Part shown: positions 55,473 through 63,723 of the stretch, one piece after another | Numbering within the stretch: the stretch's first letter is position 1 | Layout of the letters: each line of letters begins with the position of its first letter | From: JAFAXD01 sp963833605 | GTDB taxonomy: Bacteria > Pseudomonadota > Alphaproteobacteria > Rhizobiales > Xanthobacteraceae | Length of the DNA stretch: 64,000 nucleotides | Assembly: GCA_963833605.1 (NCBI GenBank) | Contig: CAWHYZ010000008.1 | Span: 124,001-188,000, forward strand | Direction of reading: 5' to 3' | Translations under genes and position numbers: made by a program | Notes under the pieces: model-generated | Database searches by the model: none | What the model saw: only the letters and a program-made list of their open reading frames with translations | What the model was told of the DNA's origin: nothing

Positions 55473-56172
55473 CTCAGCAGCGTGCTCGGATATCCGTTCC
55501 TGTTCACTTGATGTCAGTTCCCTTTGGCTCCCGGCCGCCGCTCTGCACCCGCGTAGAAAATCTGGACAGTTTGACATTCACCCCTCCGATCCCCTTCGAC
55601 ATGAGACAAGATCGATGGCAGCGCTTCGGAACGGCTGGGCCTTCCGCTTTGGCGCTCTCGGAGCGGCCCACAGTCGCTGACCATCGCAGCCGATATCCGG
55701 AATTTCCCTAGCCCGAATATCGCAGGCTCAACGATCAGCTCTGGTCGGCGTTCCACCACTCGGTGGCAATTCGTGAAGGTGTTGCGGCCAAGCAACAGCC
55801 AGATCCCTGCATCTGCCTCGACAGGCGCATATGCGCGCGCGAGCAGCCGGACCATGGCGCTGACCGTCCGGTCCTCTCGCAAAGGAATTTTGCTGCCTAT
55901 TGGCGATGCCGATGGAAGGCTGCCAGCATCGACACTCGGTGCCGGATCACGCCTGCGCTTCCGACCCAAATCTCCCGAACCAGATGAATTGGAAGTGCTG
56001 AAAATTCCTGAGCGTCTGTGACTGAACTGGGATTCGTCCGTACCCCCACTTGCGGCTCAAGTACCCCGAGTTCCTGGAAAAGTTGTTGCCAAATAATCAC
56101 AGCCCAGAGCTCTGTCAGAATTGAGCGGAACGAAAATCCTCAATATCCGCTTGCTGATTGAGGAGCTGGATA
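55473..56172. other. Stretch without a firm gene
   Basis: A 151-residue frame on the minus strand (55514-55969) and several on the plus strand overlap. The minus frame has a plausible segment (TVSAMVRLLARAYAPVEADA) but no family is recognised and its start lacks a clear ribosome binding site. It may be a decayed gene. Confidence 0.35.
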
Positions 56173-56406
56173 TTGGCGAGTTTCATGAAGAGGGCCGACC
56201 AATATCGCCGATACGCCGCTGAATGCCGGTTGCTCGCAAATCGGCTGCAGCCGTCGGACCATCGACAGATGCTCCTGGAGATGGCGAAAAACTGGACGTC
56301 GCTGGCAAACGAACGCGAAGCGATGGTCGCGCGGGATTATCGGCTTGCTGGACTTGAGCAGGAGAAAGCAAAATCAGCAATCCCCGCAGCTTCAAACGTT
56401 GTCTGA
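56173..56406 (+). CDS. Small helical conserved hypothetical protein
   Basis: This 77-residue protein is of the widespread rhizobial type with the core ADQYRRYAAECRLLANRLQ and LLEMAKNWTSLANERE. It is expected to be two helices, the second ending before a short flexible tail. The TTG at 56173 is chosen because GAGGAG lies seven bases upstream; the ATG at 56185 is the alternative. Such proteins have no known role and are often found in several copies per genome. Confidence 0.65.
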   Translation: MASFMKRADQYRRYAAECRLLANRLQPSDHRQMLLEMAKNWTSLANEREAMVARDYRLAGLEQEKAKSAIPAASNVV

Positions 56407-56534
56407 ATGGGCTTCAATGTTTGCGCGGGAAGCGCCCGGCGGTTCCTACGACGATGTTCTCGCGATGGGCTGATCGGATGGCGACGGCGGCTTGCCTACC
56501 TTGCCAAATTCGGCCACGTGCCCGGGCATGACCA

Positions 56535-58112
56535 CTAGGCGGAGCGGAGGAGATCGAGATAGCCGTCCCGTTCCAGGCGAGGCAGCAGGTCGGTCTCCCA
56601 GCTCAGATATTCGACCATGGCGGGCTTGGTGTCGCCTTGCTGCTCGTAGGGCTTGAGCCAAAGATCCACCGCTTCGTCCGCCAGCCTGGCGCGATCGGAT
56701 GCTAGCGCATACCCGGCCTGGCGCCACGCCGCATTGCCGCCCGCGAGATAGCGGACCGGGAGCTGCGTCAGTGCGCCGGCTTCGGGGGCCGCCATGCCGG
56801 CCAGGACTCCGTCCTCGGACGTGAGGACCAATGTGCCACGCTGAGGAATCCGGGCGAGCCCGTGAGCAAGGCGCGAACGGATGGCAAACCACGCGCCTGG
56901 GATATGGGCCGCGCGGTAGCTGCGGCTCAGCGACAGATCGATGACGGTCGCGCCGTCGCGCGCCAGCAGGGTAGCAAGCTGCGCGCAATCGATACGCAAC
57001 TCTGGCGCCGGTTCGGCGCCGAGCACGGGATTCTCCGGCCATCCGGTCTCACTGCCCGCCTCGACGAGCACGAACACGTCCTTCCATCCCATCCGACGCA
57101 GCCAGGATGCAGTCATCACGGCGCGCACCTCCTTGTCGTCGACGAGGACGATGCGCGCGCCGAGAGTACCGACATATTGGTCCGTGGCCTGCACCAGCTG
57201 ACCGCCGGGCGCCGACACAGCACCCGCAACGTGTCCGGCCGCGTACTCGGGCGGATCGCGCACGTCGAACAGATACAGCGAACGCTGCCCCTGCTCGGAA
57301 CGCAGCTGATCCAGCTTCGCCCGATCGATCCGCTCGACGCCGAAGCGGCGGGCGACGCGATCGGCGGCGGACTTGGCCCAGGCCATGCCGTCGTCGGAGG
57401 GAGTCGGAGCACGCTCGCTCTTGCCACTGTCGCAGGTCAAGCCGGCCAGGTTCCAACCCATGGTGCCGTTGCGCAGCGCGGCGACCTTGTTGGGAACGTT
57501 CGCGTCGATGAGCGATTGCGCGCCGATGATGCTGCGGGTACGGCCGGCGCAATTGACCACGACGAGCGTGTGCGGCGAGGGCGCGAGGTCGTGAATGCGC
57601 AGGACGAGTTCCGCGCCCGGCACATTGATCGCGGTGGGAATGGACATGCGCACATATTCGTCGAGGGGACGGCTGTCGAGCACGACCAGATCGGTACCCT
57701 CGCGCATGAGCCGGTCGAGCTCGTTGGCGGTGATGCTGGGGGTTTGGTTTTCGTGCTCGACGAATTCTCCGAATCCTTTGCTGGGAACGTGGACGCCCGA
57801 GAAAAGCTCGAAGCCGGCACGTGCCCACGCCGCGACACCGCCGCCGAGGACGAACAGGTTGGTGTAGCCGTGACGACCGAGGATCGCGCAGGCGCGCTCG
57901 GCGAGACCGTCGGCGTCGTCGCACAGCACGATGCGGGTGCCAAGCCGCGGCACCAGCCGCGCCATGCGCAATTCGAGGCGGCTCAGGGGCAGCGAGCGCG
58001 CATGCAGCAGATGACCTCGGGAAAAGATCAGCTCCTCGCGCAAGTCGAGGATCGCGATCTCCTGCCCGTCGGCGCACATCGCCCTGACGTCACTTGGCGC
58101 GAGAGGCCGCAT
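56535..58112 (-). CDS. Four-domain rhodanese (sulfurtransferase) protein
   Basis: This 525-residue protein has four rhodanese-like domains in tandem. Only the second has a full active-site loop, VVVNCAGRTRS, with C188 as the sulfur carrier. The first has LCDDADG; the third (VLVDDKEV) and fourth (VLTSEDGV) have lost the Cys and look structural. Domain starts carry the typical DLRE, LDSRPLDEY, FDVRDPPEY and DLSLSRSY motifs. The gene lies 30 bases after the cysteine-dioxygenase-like gene on the same strand, so sulfur released from a thiol may be passed on. A TTG at 58130 is an alternative start. Confidence 0.88.
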   Translation of the reverse strand: MRPLAPSDVRAMCADGQEIAILDLREELIFSRGHLLHARSLPLSRLELRMARLVPRLGTRIVLCDDADGLAERACAILGRHGYTNLFVLGGGVAAWARAGFELFSGVHVPSKGFGEFVEHENQTPSITANELDRLMREGTDLVVLDSRPLDEYVRMSIPTAINVPGAELVLRIHDLAPSPHTLVVVNCAGRTRSIIGAQSLIDANVPNKVAALRNGTMGWNLAGLTCDSGKSERAPTPSDDGMAWAKSAADRVARRFGVERIDRAKLDQLRSEQGQRSLYLFDVRDPPEYAAGHVAGAVSAPGGQLVQATDQYVGTLGARIVLVDDKEVRAVMTASWLRRMGWKDVFVLVEAGSETGWPENPVLGAEPAPELRIDCAQLATLLARDGATVIDLSLSRSYRAAHIPGAWFAIRSRLAHGLARIPQRGTLVLTSEDGVLAGMAAPEAGALTQLPVRYLAGGNAAWRQAGYALASDRARLADEAVDLWLKPYEQQGDTKPAMVEYLSWETDLLPRLERDGYLDLLRSA

Positions 58113-58142
58113 TGCAGGTGTTGCGGTCAACAGCAGCCAGGA

Positions 58143-58685
58143 TTACGTCGCCTGCTGCGGCGTCATCTGGTGTACGGCGCCGGTTGCGAGGTCGAAACGC
58201 ACGCGGGGAATGTGATCGAGATTGGTTCCAGTCACGCGGATGAAGCGGGCCTTGTCGGGATAGTCGATCGAGTGGATCGTACCGTCCTGATAGATTCCGG
58301 CGTGGCCGGGGGTGAGCCGGTACTTCTTTGTCGGCCTCAGCGCGGCTTTGGTGCCTCCGCTTCCATCGTCGATGCGCTCCCATTCGGTCATCTCGGTGTA
58401 CCTGGTGGCCTGGCCGTAGATCGCCCAGGAGGCGCCGTGATCGTGCGGCGGCGATACCCGCGCCTGGTCGTTGATGTGGGCGAGGATCTGGAATCCGAGA
58501 TCCTTGTCCTCGTAGAGGAGCTTCAATCCCTGCGGCGCGTCGTCTCCGCAATATTGCCGGATGAAGTCCGCATCGGCGAGCAGGCGCTCGAGCTGAACGC
58601 GGACCTCTTCCCTCCCGCTCGGACCCGCATCGCGCGACAGGATCGCCCGACAATCCGACACGAACTGATCGAGATCGTAAGACAT
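58143..58685 (-). CDS. Cysteine dioxygenase-family (thiol dioxygenase) cupin
   Basis: This 180-residue cupin of the CDO_I type binds one Fe(II) and oxidises a thiol to a sulfinic acid. Likely iron ligands are H81 and H83 (SPPHDHGASWAIYG) and H138 (GTIHSIDYP), the three-His set of thiol dioxygenases. The N-terminal helical part (LDQFVSDCRAILSRD) also fits. Bacterial relatives act on cysteine, 3-mercaptopropionate or other thiols; an Arg that would mark true cysteine dioxygenase could not be assigned. It is encoded directly before the multi-rhodanese gene, which supports a sulfur-handling pair. Confidence 0.85.
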   Translation of the reverse strand: MSYDLDQFVSDCRAILSRDAGPSGREEVRVQLERLLADADFIRQYCGDDAPQGLKLLYEDKDLGFQILAHINDQARVSPPHDHGASWAIYGQATRYTEMTEWERIDDGSGGTKAALRPTKKYRLTPGHAGIYQDGTIHSIDYPDKARFIRVTGTNLDHIPRVRFDLATGAVHQMTPQQAT

Positions 58686-58828
58686 GGCTGGCCTCCCTGC
58701 TCAGCAGAAGCGTCGGCACAGTTTCGCCGATCCCGCGCCCGGGCGCCAGGGCCTCGCCCATACGTGCTCTGGCACGACTCGGCCGAACCGATCAGCGCGG
58801 GAGATGTCGGTTCATTGGCGGATTCTGT

Positions 58829-58885
58829 TGCCTGAAAGAGCAGGATTTTTCCGAGGACCAAAATGTCGCGATTGAGTTCCGCTGG
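58829..58885 (+). pseudogene. Short remnant of an ABC_sub_bind binding-protein gene
   Basis: The frame reads CLKEQDFSEDQNVAIEFRW, close to the family segment in the intact gene (GLAEKGYVDGKNIAIEYRW). Sequence on both sides does not continue the protein. It is a small fossil between the dioxygenase and the selenoprotein candidate. Confidence 0.55.
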
Positions 58886-59092
58886 ACCGGCGACGCGGCG
58901 AGGGAGTGGCTTGGGCGTCGAAGCCCTGTACAGGGACAGCCAAGACCCGTAGCGGCATTCAAGCCTACGTCCCGCGGATCACGAAATTGCGTCTTGTCAG
59001 GCCCCGGATTGCTGGTATCGAATAAAATCGTTCTGAGGGGTATCCTGCGGAGGCAGAGTACATAGACTGATTCAAGTCGCGAGGACTAACTC

Positions 59093-59311
59093 ATGAAAAT
59101 CGAGATCGAATACTGCGGTCAATGAGGCTATGAACCGCGCGCCCGTGAGGCGCGGGAACTGATCCTAAAGCTGCGACCTTCAGCACAAATAACCGTTCGG
59201 CGGTCAACTGGCGGCGTCTTCGAGATTCGAGTTGACGGCCGACTCGCGTTTTCAAAGAAGGCGACCGGTCGCTTTCCAACGAGCGCAGAGATAGGCGACT
59301 GTCTCACCTAA
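59093..59311 (+). CDS. Candidate SelW/Rdx-family selenoprotein with in-frame TGA
   Basis: Read through the TGA at 59123-59125, the gene encodes 72 residues. It begins MKIEIEYCGQ, then the TGA, then GYEPRAREARELILKL, and its second half contains GGVFEIRVDGRLAFSKKATG followed by RFP. This is the full layout of the Rdx (SelT/SelW/SelH, PF10262) thioredoxin-like family: first strand, redox CxxC or CxxU, helix, then the GGVFE and SKK-TGRFP signature. The TGA is exactly where the second redox residue belongs, so selenocysteine is expected (Cys8-Gly-Gln-Sec11). GAGGA lies seven bases before the ATG. Homology continues on both sides of the TGA, and a hairpin fitting a bacterial SECIS follows. The alternative is a nonsense mutation of a Cys codon. 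The selABCD genes are not in this window. Confidence 0.75.
59138..59154 (+). promoter_or_regulatory. Candidate bacterial SECIS hairpin
   Basis: CGCGCC-CGTGA-GGCGCG forms a perfect six-base-pair stem with a five-base loop. The loop begins 19 bases after the TGA and has G as its second base. Published bacterial SECIS models ask for a small apical loop with G in the first two positions at about 16-37 bases after the UGA, so this fits. It lies inside the coding sequence, as bacterial SECIS elements do. Folding was judged by eye. Confidence 0.6.
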
Positions 59312-59750
59312 AAGGCGTGCGCTGAGCCCGCTAAAATCCGGTCCTGCGCCAATGGCTTCACGACCTGATCGAAGAGACGGTCGAACGTCTGCTCATGGGC
59401 ACAAATGCGAAGTGCGCGAAGGTCCGCTTTTGCGTCGCTTGTGAGGGAAGAGCGGAAATATTTCAAGCGGCTCAAAAACGACATGATTGACGCGAAGCGG
59501 GCATCATTACCTCGCTAGAGCAGCCACTTTTGTTGTGATGCACCAACGTCATTCCACGTTGTGGTAAGGCCGTGAGGCGGCATTGGATTGCGGCGTTCCA
59601 CCGCAAGCAAGCTGTTTCGCTCCCATAGCATTGTTCAGAAATGTGATACCAGTAACGTTGCTACCCGGTCGCATGAGGCGCGTGACCAGTCCTGTCGAAA
59701 ACCACAACATGTCGATCGAATGCCGGTTGGGCTGAGGGAGATGCGAACCT
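59312..59750. other. Intergenic stretch with a fossil gene fragment
   Basis: No intact gene is seen. It contains the minus-strand binding-protein remnant at 59597-59692 and, at its end, the ribosome binding site (GGGAG) of the next gene. Confidence 0.4.
59597..59692 (-). pseudogene. Fragment of an ABC_sub_bind binding-protein gene, opposite strand
   Basis: The minus strand reads GLVTRLMRPGSNVTGITFLN and then NAMGAKQL, matching the family segment of the intact neighbour (GLVASLARPGGNATGMNILY). Nothing recognisable flanks it. It lies head to head with that gene. Confidence 0.6.
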
Positions 59751-60737
59751 ATGAGACGACGCGAGTTCATCAGGCTGATTTTTGGAGCGGCGGCGACGCC
59801 CGCTATTTTTGCGCCTCTGCCTGCAATGGCCCAGCAGAGAATGCTGGTGATTGGCTATCTTCACTTTGCCTCTCCCGATTACGAACCAGGCGCCAACGAG
59901 TTCCTCAAGGGGCTTGCAGAAAAGGGCTATGTAGACGGCAAGAACATTGCGATCGAATACCGCTGGGCGGAAGGTCATTATGACCGCTTACCCGCCATGG
60001 CGTCCGATCTCGTCGCCCGCAAGGTCGATCTTATTGCTGCGTTCGGCCCTCCGCCTGCCAGAGCGGCGAAAAGCGCAACATCCACGATTCCCATCGTGTT
60101 CGAAGTCGGCAACGACGCGGTGGAGGCCGGGTTGGTCGCCAGCCTTGCTCGGCCCGGCGGAAACGCTACGGGAATGAACATTCTCTACACGCAGCTTACT
60201 CCCAAGCGCCTCGAATTGTTATGCCAGTTGGTTCCCCAGGCGAAGAACATCGCGCTGCTCATCAATCCGAAAAGTCCAACAGCGGAGCCCTCCATCCAAG
60301 GCGCTCGGCAAGGAGCGCGCGCAAGAGGCGTGCAGCTTTCGATCCTGAATGCCAGTTTGGACAGCGAAATCGACACAGCGTTCTCCGAGTTCGCGAAATC
60401 GGGAGCCGATGGAATGATCGTCGCGGCCGATCCGTTCTTTGATACCCGTCGCAAGCAGCTTGTCGCGGCGGCCGCCCGTTACAAGGTACCCACGAACTAT
60501 TTCGAACCGGAATTCTCCGCGGCTGGGGGCCTGATCAGCTACGGCACGAGGTTGTCGACCGTGTACTACCAGATGGGGATCACCGCAGGGCGAGTTCTCA
60601 ATGGCGAGCGGCCAGCCGATCTCCCGGTCGAGCAGCCCACCAAATTTGAGCTGGCCATCAATCTTCAAACCGCCAAGGCGCTCGGCCTCAACGTGCCGCC
60701 CCCGCTGCTCGCCAGCGCCGACGAGGTGATCGAATAA
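59751..60737 (+). CDS. ABC transporter substrate-binding protein (ABC_sub_bind, PF04392 type)
   Basis: This 328-residue periplasmic binding protein has a Tat-like signal (MRRREFIRLIFGAAATPAIF) ending near AMAQ, then the family core: VIGYLHFASPDYEPGANEFL, EYRWAEGHYDRLPAMASDLV, GLVASLARPGGNATGMNILY and, near the end, FELAINLQTAKALGLNVPPP. GGGAG precedes the ATG. Bradyrhizobium genomes hold many such orphan genes without permease partners, and none is adjacent here. The ligand is unknown. At least three broken relatives lie within 6 kb. Confidence 0.9.
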   Translation: MRRREFIRLIFGAAATPAIFAPLPAMAQQRMLVIGYLHFASPDYEPGANEFLKGLAEKGYVDGKNIAIEYRWAEGHYDRLPAMASDLVARKVDLIAAFGPPPARAAKSATSTIPIVFEVGNDAVEAGLVASLARPGGNATGMNILYTQLTPKRLELLCQLVPQAKNIALLINPKSPTAEPSIQGARQGARARGVQLSILNASLDSEIDTAFSEFAKSGADGMIVAADPFFDTRRKQLVAAAARYKVPTNYFEPEFSAAGGLISYGTRLSTVYYQMGITAGRVLNGERPADLPVEQPTKFELAINLQTAKALGLNVPPPLLASADEVIE

Positions 60738-60932
60738 CGACGCTGTTCTTCTGCGGTGCATGAGTTCGATGTTGGGCACATCGCTGCTGCGCGGACGGCG
60801 CCCAAGAATGTCGGCTATGGGGGAAGACCGGAAAACGTTTGCTCGTACTGAGTTTTGCCGGGTTTGAACCATCTCAGACATGTGCTGGTGGGATTTCCCG
60901 GAACGGAATTTATGGAGTATTCCCTTAGGTGC

Positions 60933-61922
60933 TCAGTCGATCTTCAGCCCGAGCGCATTGACGACGGGCGTCCAGAGAGCAACATCAGCTGCGAGGGACT
61001 GCCGGAATTTTTCGGGGTTTGAGTTGCGCGTGGGCTCAATACCCGCGTCGATCAACATCTTCTGGTAGGCCGGTTCGGCGACCGCCGTGCGCGTCGCCTG
61101 CGCAATCTGTTCGATGATCCCAGTCGGAGTCCCGGCCGGTGCGAGCAGCCCAATGGAGCCTGTCACGATCATGTCGGGGAGGCCCAGTTCGACCGCCGTC
61201 GGAAGCTCTGGCGCAGCGATGAGACGCGCGGGACCCGTCACAGCAAGAACCCGCATCTTGCCGGACCGATGGAATTCGATCACCTGCCCGGTCACGCCTG
61301 GCAAACCCATCGGAACTTGTCCACTGACTAGGTCTATAATCAGCGGGCCAGTGCCCCGATATGGGACCTGCACGATATCAGGTGTTCCCGCGAGCGATTT
61401 GAATAACTCGCCGGCCAGATGCTGGATCGAGCCGATACCGGAGTGCCCATATGACAGCTTGCCGGGATTAGCTTTCGCGTAAGCGATGAGCTCCGTCAGG
61501 GTCTGAACCGGCACAGAAGGATGCACGGCGACGCACAGAACATTGGCGGCCATGCCCGCAATCGGATCCAAGTCTTTGACGGGATCATAGAGCGGCCGGC
61601 TCTTGAGCAGGGCCTCATTGACGTGCGTCTGCGTCCCGCCGAGCAGGATCGTGTAGCCGTCAGGCCGGGCGCGTGCGACGGCGGCCGCACCTAGCGAAGC
61701 GCCGCCGCCACCGATGTTTTCAATCACCACCGTGCCAAGCAAGGGCTTCATCTTATCCGCCCATGGGCGACCGACGGCGTCGAATGCACCACCCGGGGGA
61801 AAAGGAATCACGAGCCGAATTGGCCGCGTCGGGTAGGCTTGCGCCCGTGCAATGCGGGAGACGGCCGGCAGTGCGGCAGCACCCGCGCCCAGATGCAGAA
61901 AATTTCTGCGGGGAAGTTTCAT
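60933..61922 (-). CDS. Bug/TctC-family tripartite tricarboxylate transporter binding protein
   Basis: This 329-residue exported binding protein has a Tat-like signal (LPRRNFLHLGAGAAALPAV) and then the Bug fold: YPTRPIRLVIPFPPGGAFDA at the mature N terminus, GHSGIGSIQHLAGELFKSL, VQVPYRGTGPLIIDLVSGQV and FRQSLAADVALWTPVVNALG at the end. The start at 61922 follows GGGGAG. Bug proteins bind carboxylates such as citrate, aromatic acids or amino acids, and many have no membrane partners nearby, as here. Confidence 0.92.
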   Translation of the reverse strand: MKLPRRNFLHLGAGAAALPAVSRIARAQAYPTRPIRLVIPFPPGGAFDAVGRPWADKMKPLLGTVVIENIGGGGASLGAAAVARARPDGYTILLGGTQTHVNEALLKSRPLYDPVKDLDPIAGMAANVLCVAVHPSVPVQTLTELIAYAKANPGKLSYGHSGIGSIQHLAGELFKSLAGTPDIVQVPYRGTGPLIIDLVSGQVPMGLPGVTGQVIEFHRSGKMRVLAVTGPARLIAAPELPTAVELGLPDMIVTGSIGLLAPAGTPTGIIEQIAQATRTAVAEPAYQKMLIDAGIEPTRNSNPEKFRQSLAADVALWTPVVNALGLKID

Positions 61923-62043
61923 GGCGTTCTCCCCTGAAATGCCGGCGGCACCGCCGCGCAAATGCGCCGTCTGCTAACGAAGACATCAAAGCTACACAAT
62001 TTGCCAGTGTGCCCGGAAGGGAGCGCGATGTCTCTTCCTGGCA

Positions 62044-62060
62044 GATAGTGTTGCAAAAGT
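62044..62060 (+). repeat. Left terminal inverted repeat of the IS
   Basis: GATAGTGTTGCAAAAGT, a perfect inverted match to 63557-63573, preceded by the GGCA target repeat. Confidence 0.88.
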
Positions 62061-62122
62061 GCGTTGAAGGCCGACGGCGGGCGTGATTCTGTTTCCTGGC
62101 GCGATTCGCGACGGGGGCGGAC

Positions 62123-63487
62123 ATGATGGGGCGGCGCAACCAGGGCCAGGGGCAGCTGTTTTACGAGTTCCGGCTCGATGGGGCGGTTCCCGAGGATCAC
62201 CTGGTGCGAAAGATTGGTGCGCTGTTGGACCTGTCCTGGGTCTACGCGGAACTCGCGCGCTATTACTCTGAGATTGGACGACCTTCGATCGATCCTGTGC
62301 TGATGATCCGGATGCTGATCGTCGGCTACGTGTTTGCGATCCGATCGGAGCGTCAGATCTGCCGCGAGGTTCAAGTCAATCTGGCCTATCGGTGGTTTTG
62401 CGAGCTGGGCCTAGAAGATGCCATACCCGACCACTCGGCGTTCTCCCGTGCCCGCAATGAGCGCTTCCGTGAGAGCGATGTGTTCCGTCGCGTGTTTGAG
62501 CGCGTGGTGGGGGCGTGCATCGAGGCCGGTCTGGTCGGCGGCGAGGGCTTCGCCGTCGATGCCAGCCTGATCGAAGCCGATGCCAACCGTCAGCGCTCGA
62601 TCCCCGGCGTAGAGTGGAAGGAGCAAATCGATCCTGTAGCCGCCAGCCGGGCAGTGAAGGAGTATCTCGCCACGCTCAACGACGCGGCGTTCGGGGCGGC
62701 GACGGAGGTGCAACCAAAGTTCGTATCACCCTCTGATCCGGCGGCGCAATGGACCGGCGCCCTCAAAGGGCCTGCGTTCTTCGCTTATGCCGACAACTAT
62801 CTGATCGACATCCAGTGTGGCGTGATCGTCGATGTTGAAGCCTCGCGCGCGGTCCGCCAGGCCGAGGTAGGCGCTGCGCGAACCATGCTGGAGCGCACCG
62901 AAGAGCGCTTCGGCCTCAAGCCGCAGCGGCTCGCCGCGGATTCCGCCTACGGATCGGCGCCGATGCTGAACTGGTTGGTCGTAGAGAAGCAGATCACGCC
63001 GCATATTCCTGTCCTAGACAAGTCGAAGCGAGAGGACGGCACGTTCTCGCGTGCCGACTTCCGCTACGACGCAACGAAAGACATTTACGAGTGCCCAGGC
63101 GGAAAGCAGCTCAGAACAAGCGGTACAGTGCACGACGGCAAGACGCTGCTCTACCGCGCCAGCAAGCTGGACTGCGACCCCTGTCCGCTCAAACCGCAGT
63201 GCTGCCCCAAAGAACCACAACGCAAGATCCCGCGCGACATCTATGAACCCGCTCGAGACGTTGCACGATCCTTGATCGACACCGAAGCCTTCGAGCGGTC
63301 CCGGCACGATCGCAAACGCATCGAAATGCGATTTGCGCACCTGAAACGCATTCTAAGGCTCGGCCGGCTTCGACTGCGTGGTCCACGGGGAGCCCAGGAC
63401 GAGTTCGTGCTTGCGGCAATCGCTCAGAACCTGAGACGTCTGGCCAAGCTGGTTACTCAATCGCCGCTGCTGCAGGTCCCAGCTTAG
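62123..63487 (+). CDS. IS1182-family transposase
   Basis: This 454-residue DDE transposase moves the surrounding IS. Family features are LDLSWVYAELARYYSEIGRP near the start, MIRMLIVGYVFAIRSERQIC, IPDHSAFSRARNERF, GFAVDASLIEADANRQRS with the first catalytic Asp, and LAADSAYGSAPMLNWLV with the second; a Cys-rich region (CDPCPLKPQCCP) and MRFAHLKRILRLGRL follow. The frame is intact from ATG at 62123 (or 62126) to 63487, so the element may be active. Confidence 0.95.
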   Translation: MMGRRNQGQGQLFYEFRLDGAVPEDHLVRKIGALLDLSWVYAELARYYSEIGRPSIDPVLMIRMLIVGYVFAIRSERQICREVQVNLAYRWFCELGLEDAIPDHSAFSRARNERFRESDVFRRVFERVVGACIEAGLVGGEGFAVDASLIEADANRQRSIPGVEWKEQIDPVAASRAVKEYLATLNDAAFGAATEVQPKFVSPSDPAAQWTGALKGPAFFAYADNYLIDIQCGVIVDVEASRAVRQAEVGAARTMLERTEERFGLKPQRLAADSAYGSAPMLNWLVVEKQITPHIPVLDKSKREDGTFSRADFRYDATKDIYECPGGKQLRTSGTVHDGKTLLYRASKLDCDPCPLKPQCCPKEPQRKIPRDIYEPARDVARSLIDTEAFERSRHDRKRIEMRFAHLKRILRLGRLRLRGPRGAQDEFVLAAIAQNLRRLAKLVTQSPLLQVPA

Positions 63488-63556
63488 AATTCCACTGCTC
63501 CCAGAGGAGCGAGCACTGAGTGCAGGGTCTTCGGGGCGCCCTTCGATCACTCGCCG

Positions 63557-63573
63557 ACTTTTGCAACACTATC
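63557..63573 (-). repeat. Right terminal inverted repeat of the IS
   Basis: Reverse complement of the left repeat, followed by the second GGCA copy. Confidence 0.88.
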
Positions 63574-63595
63574 GGCACATCGCTGCCATCGCGGA

Positions 63596-63633
63596 TGTCC
63601 GCTGAATTGTCGCTATCGGGGGATAAGCGGACA
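63596..63633. repeat. Inverted repeat between IS and Bug-type gene
   Basis: TGTCCGCT (63596-63603) and AGCGGACA (63626-63633) can pair around a 22-base loop. It may be a degenerate intergenic repeat or transcription stop. There is no T-run, so a simple terminator is not favoured. Confidence 0.35.
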
Positions 63634-63723
63634 ACATATGCTCAATGTGAGTTCTTCGCATTTTGACCAAATCGGACACCCATCTGCTGGTTTCGTGTAA
63701 CCGGGACTTCGACCTCGCCCGAT

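Larger units (their letters stand above)
62044..63573 (+). mobile_element. Complete IS1182-type insertion sequence
   Basis: A 1,530-bp element has perfect 17-bp terminal inverted repeats (GATAGTGTTGCAAAAGT at 62044-62060 and its complement at 63557-63573) and one transposase gene. The four bases GGCA occur directly outside both ends (62040-62043 and 63574-63577), a likely target duplication. It lies upstream of a Bug-family gene and looks recent and intact. Confidence 0.88.

Noticed and set aside
59101..59130. The TGA at 59123 as the normal end of a 10-residue peptide
   Set aside because: Strong family homology resumes in frame straight after it and runs to a proper stop; a 10-residue gene ending at the redox motif is far less likely.
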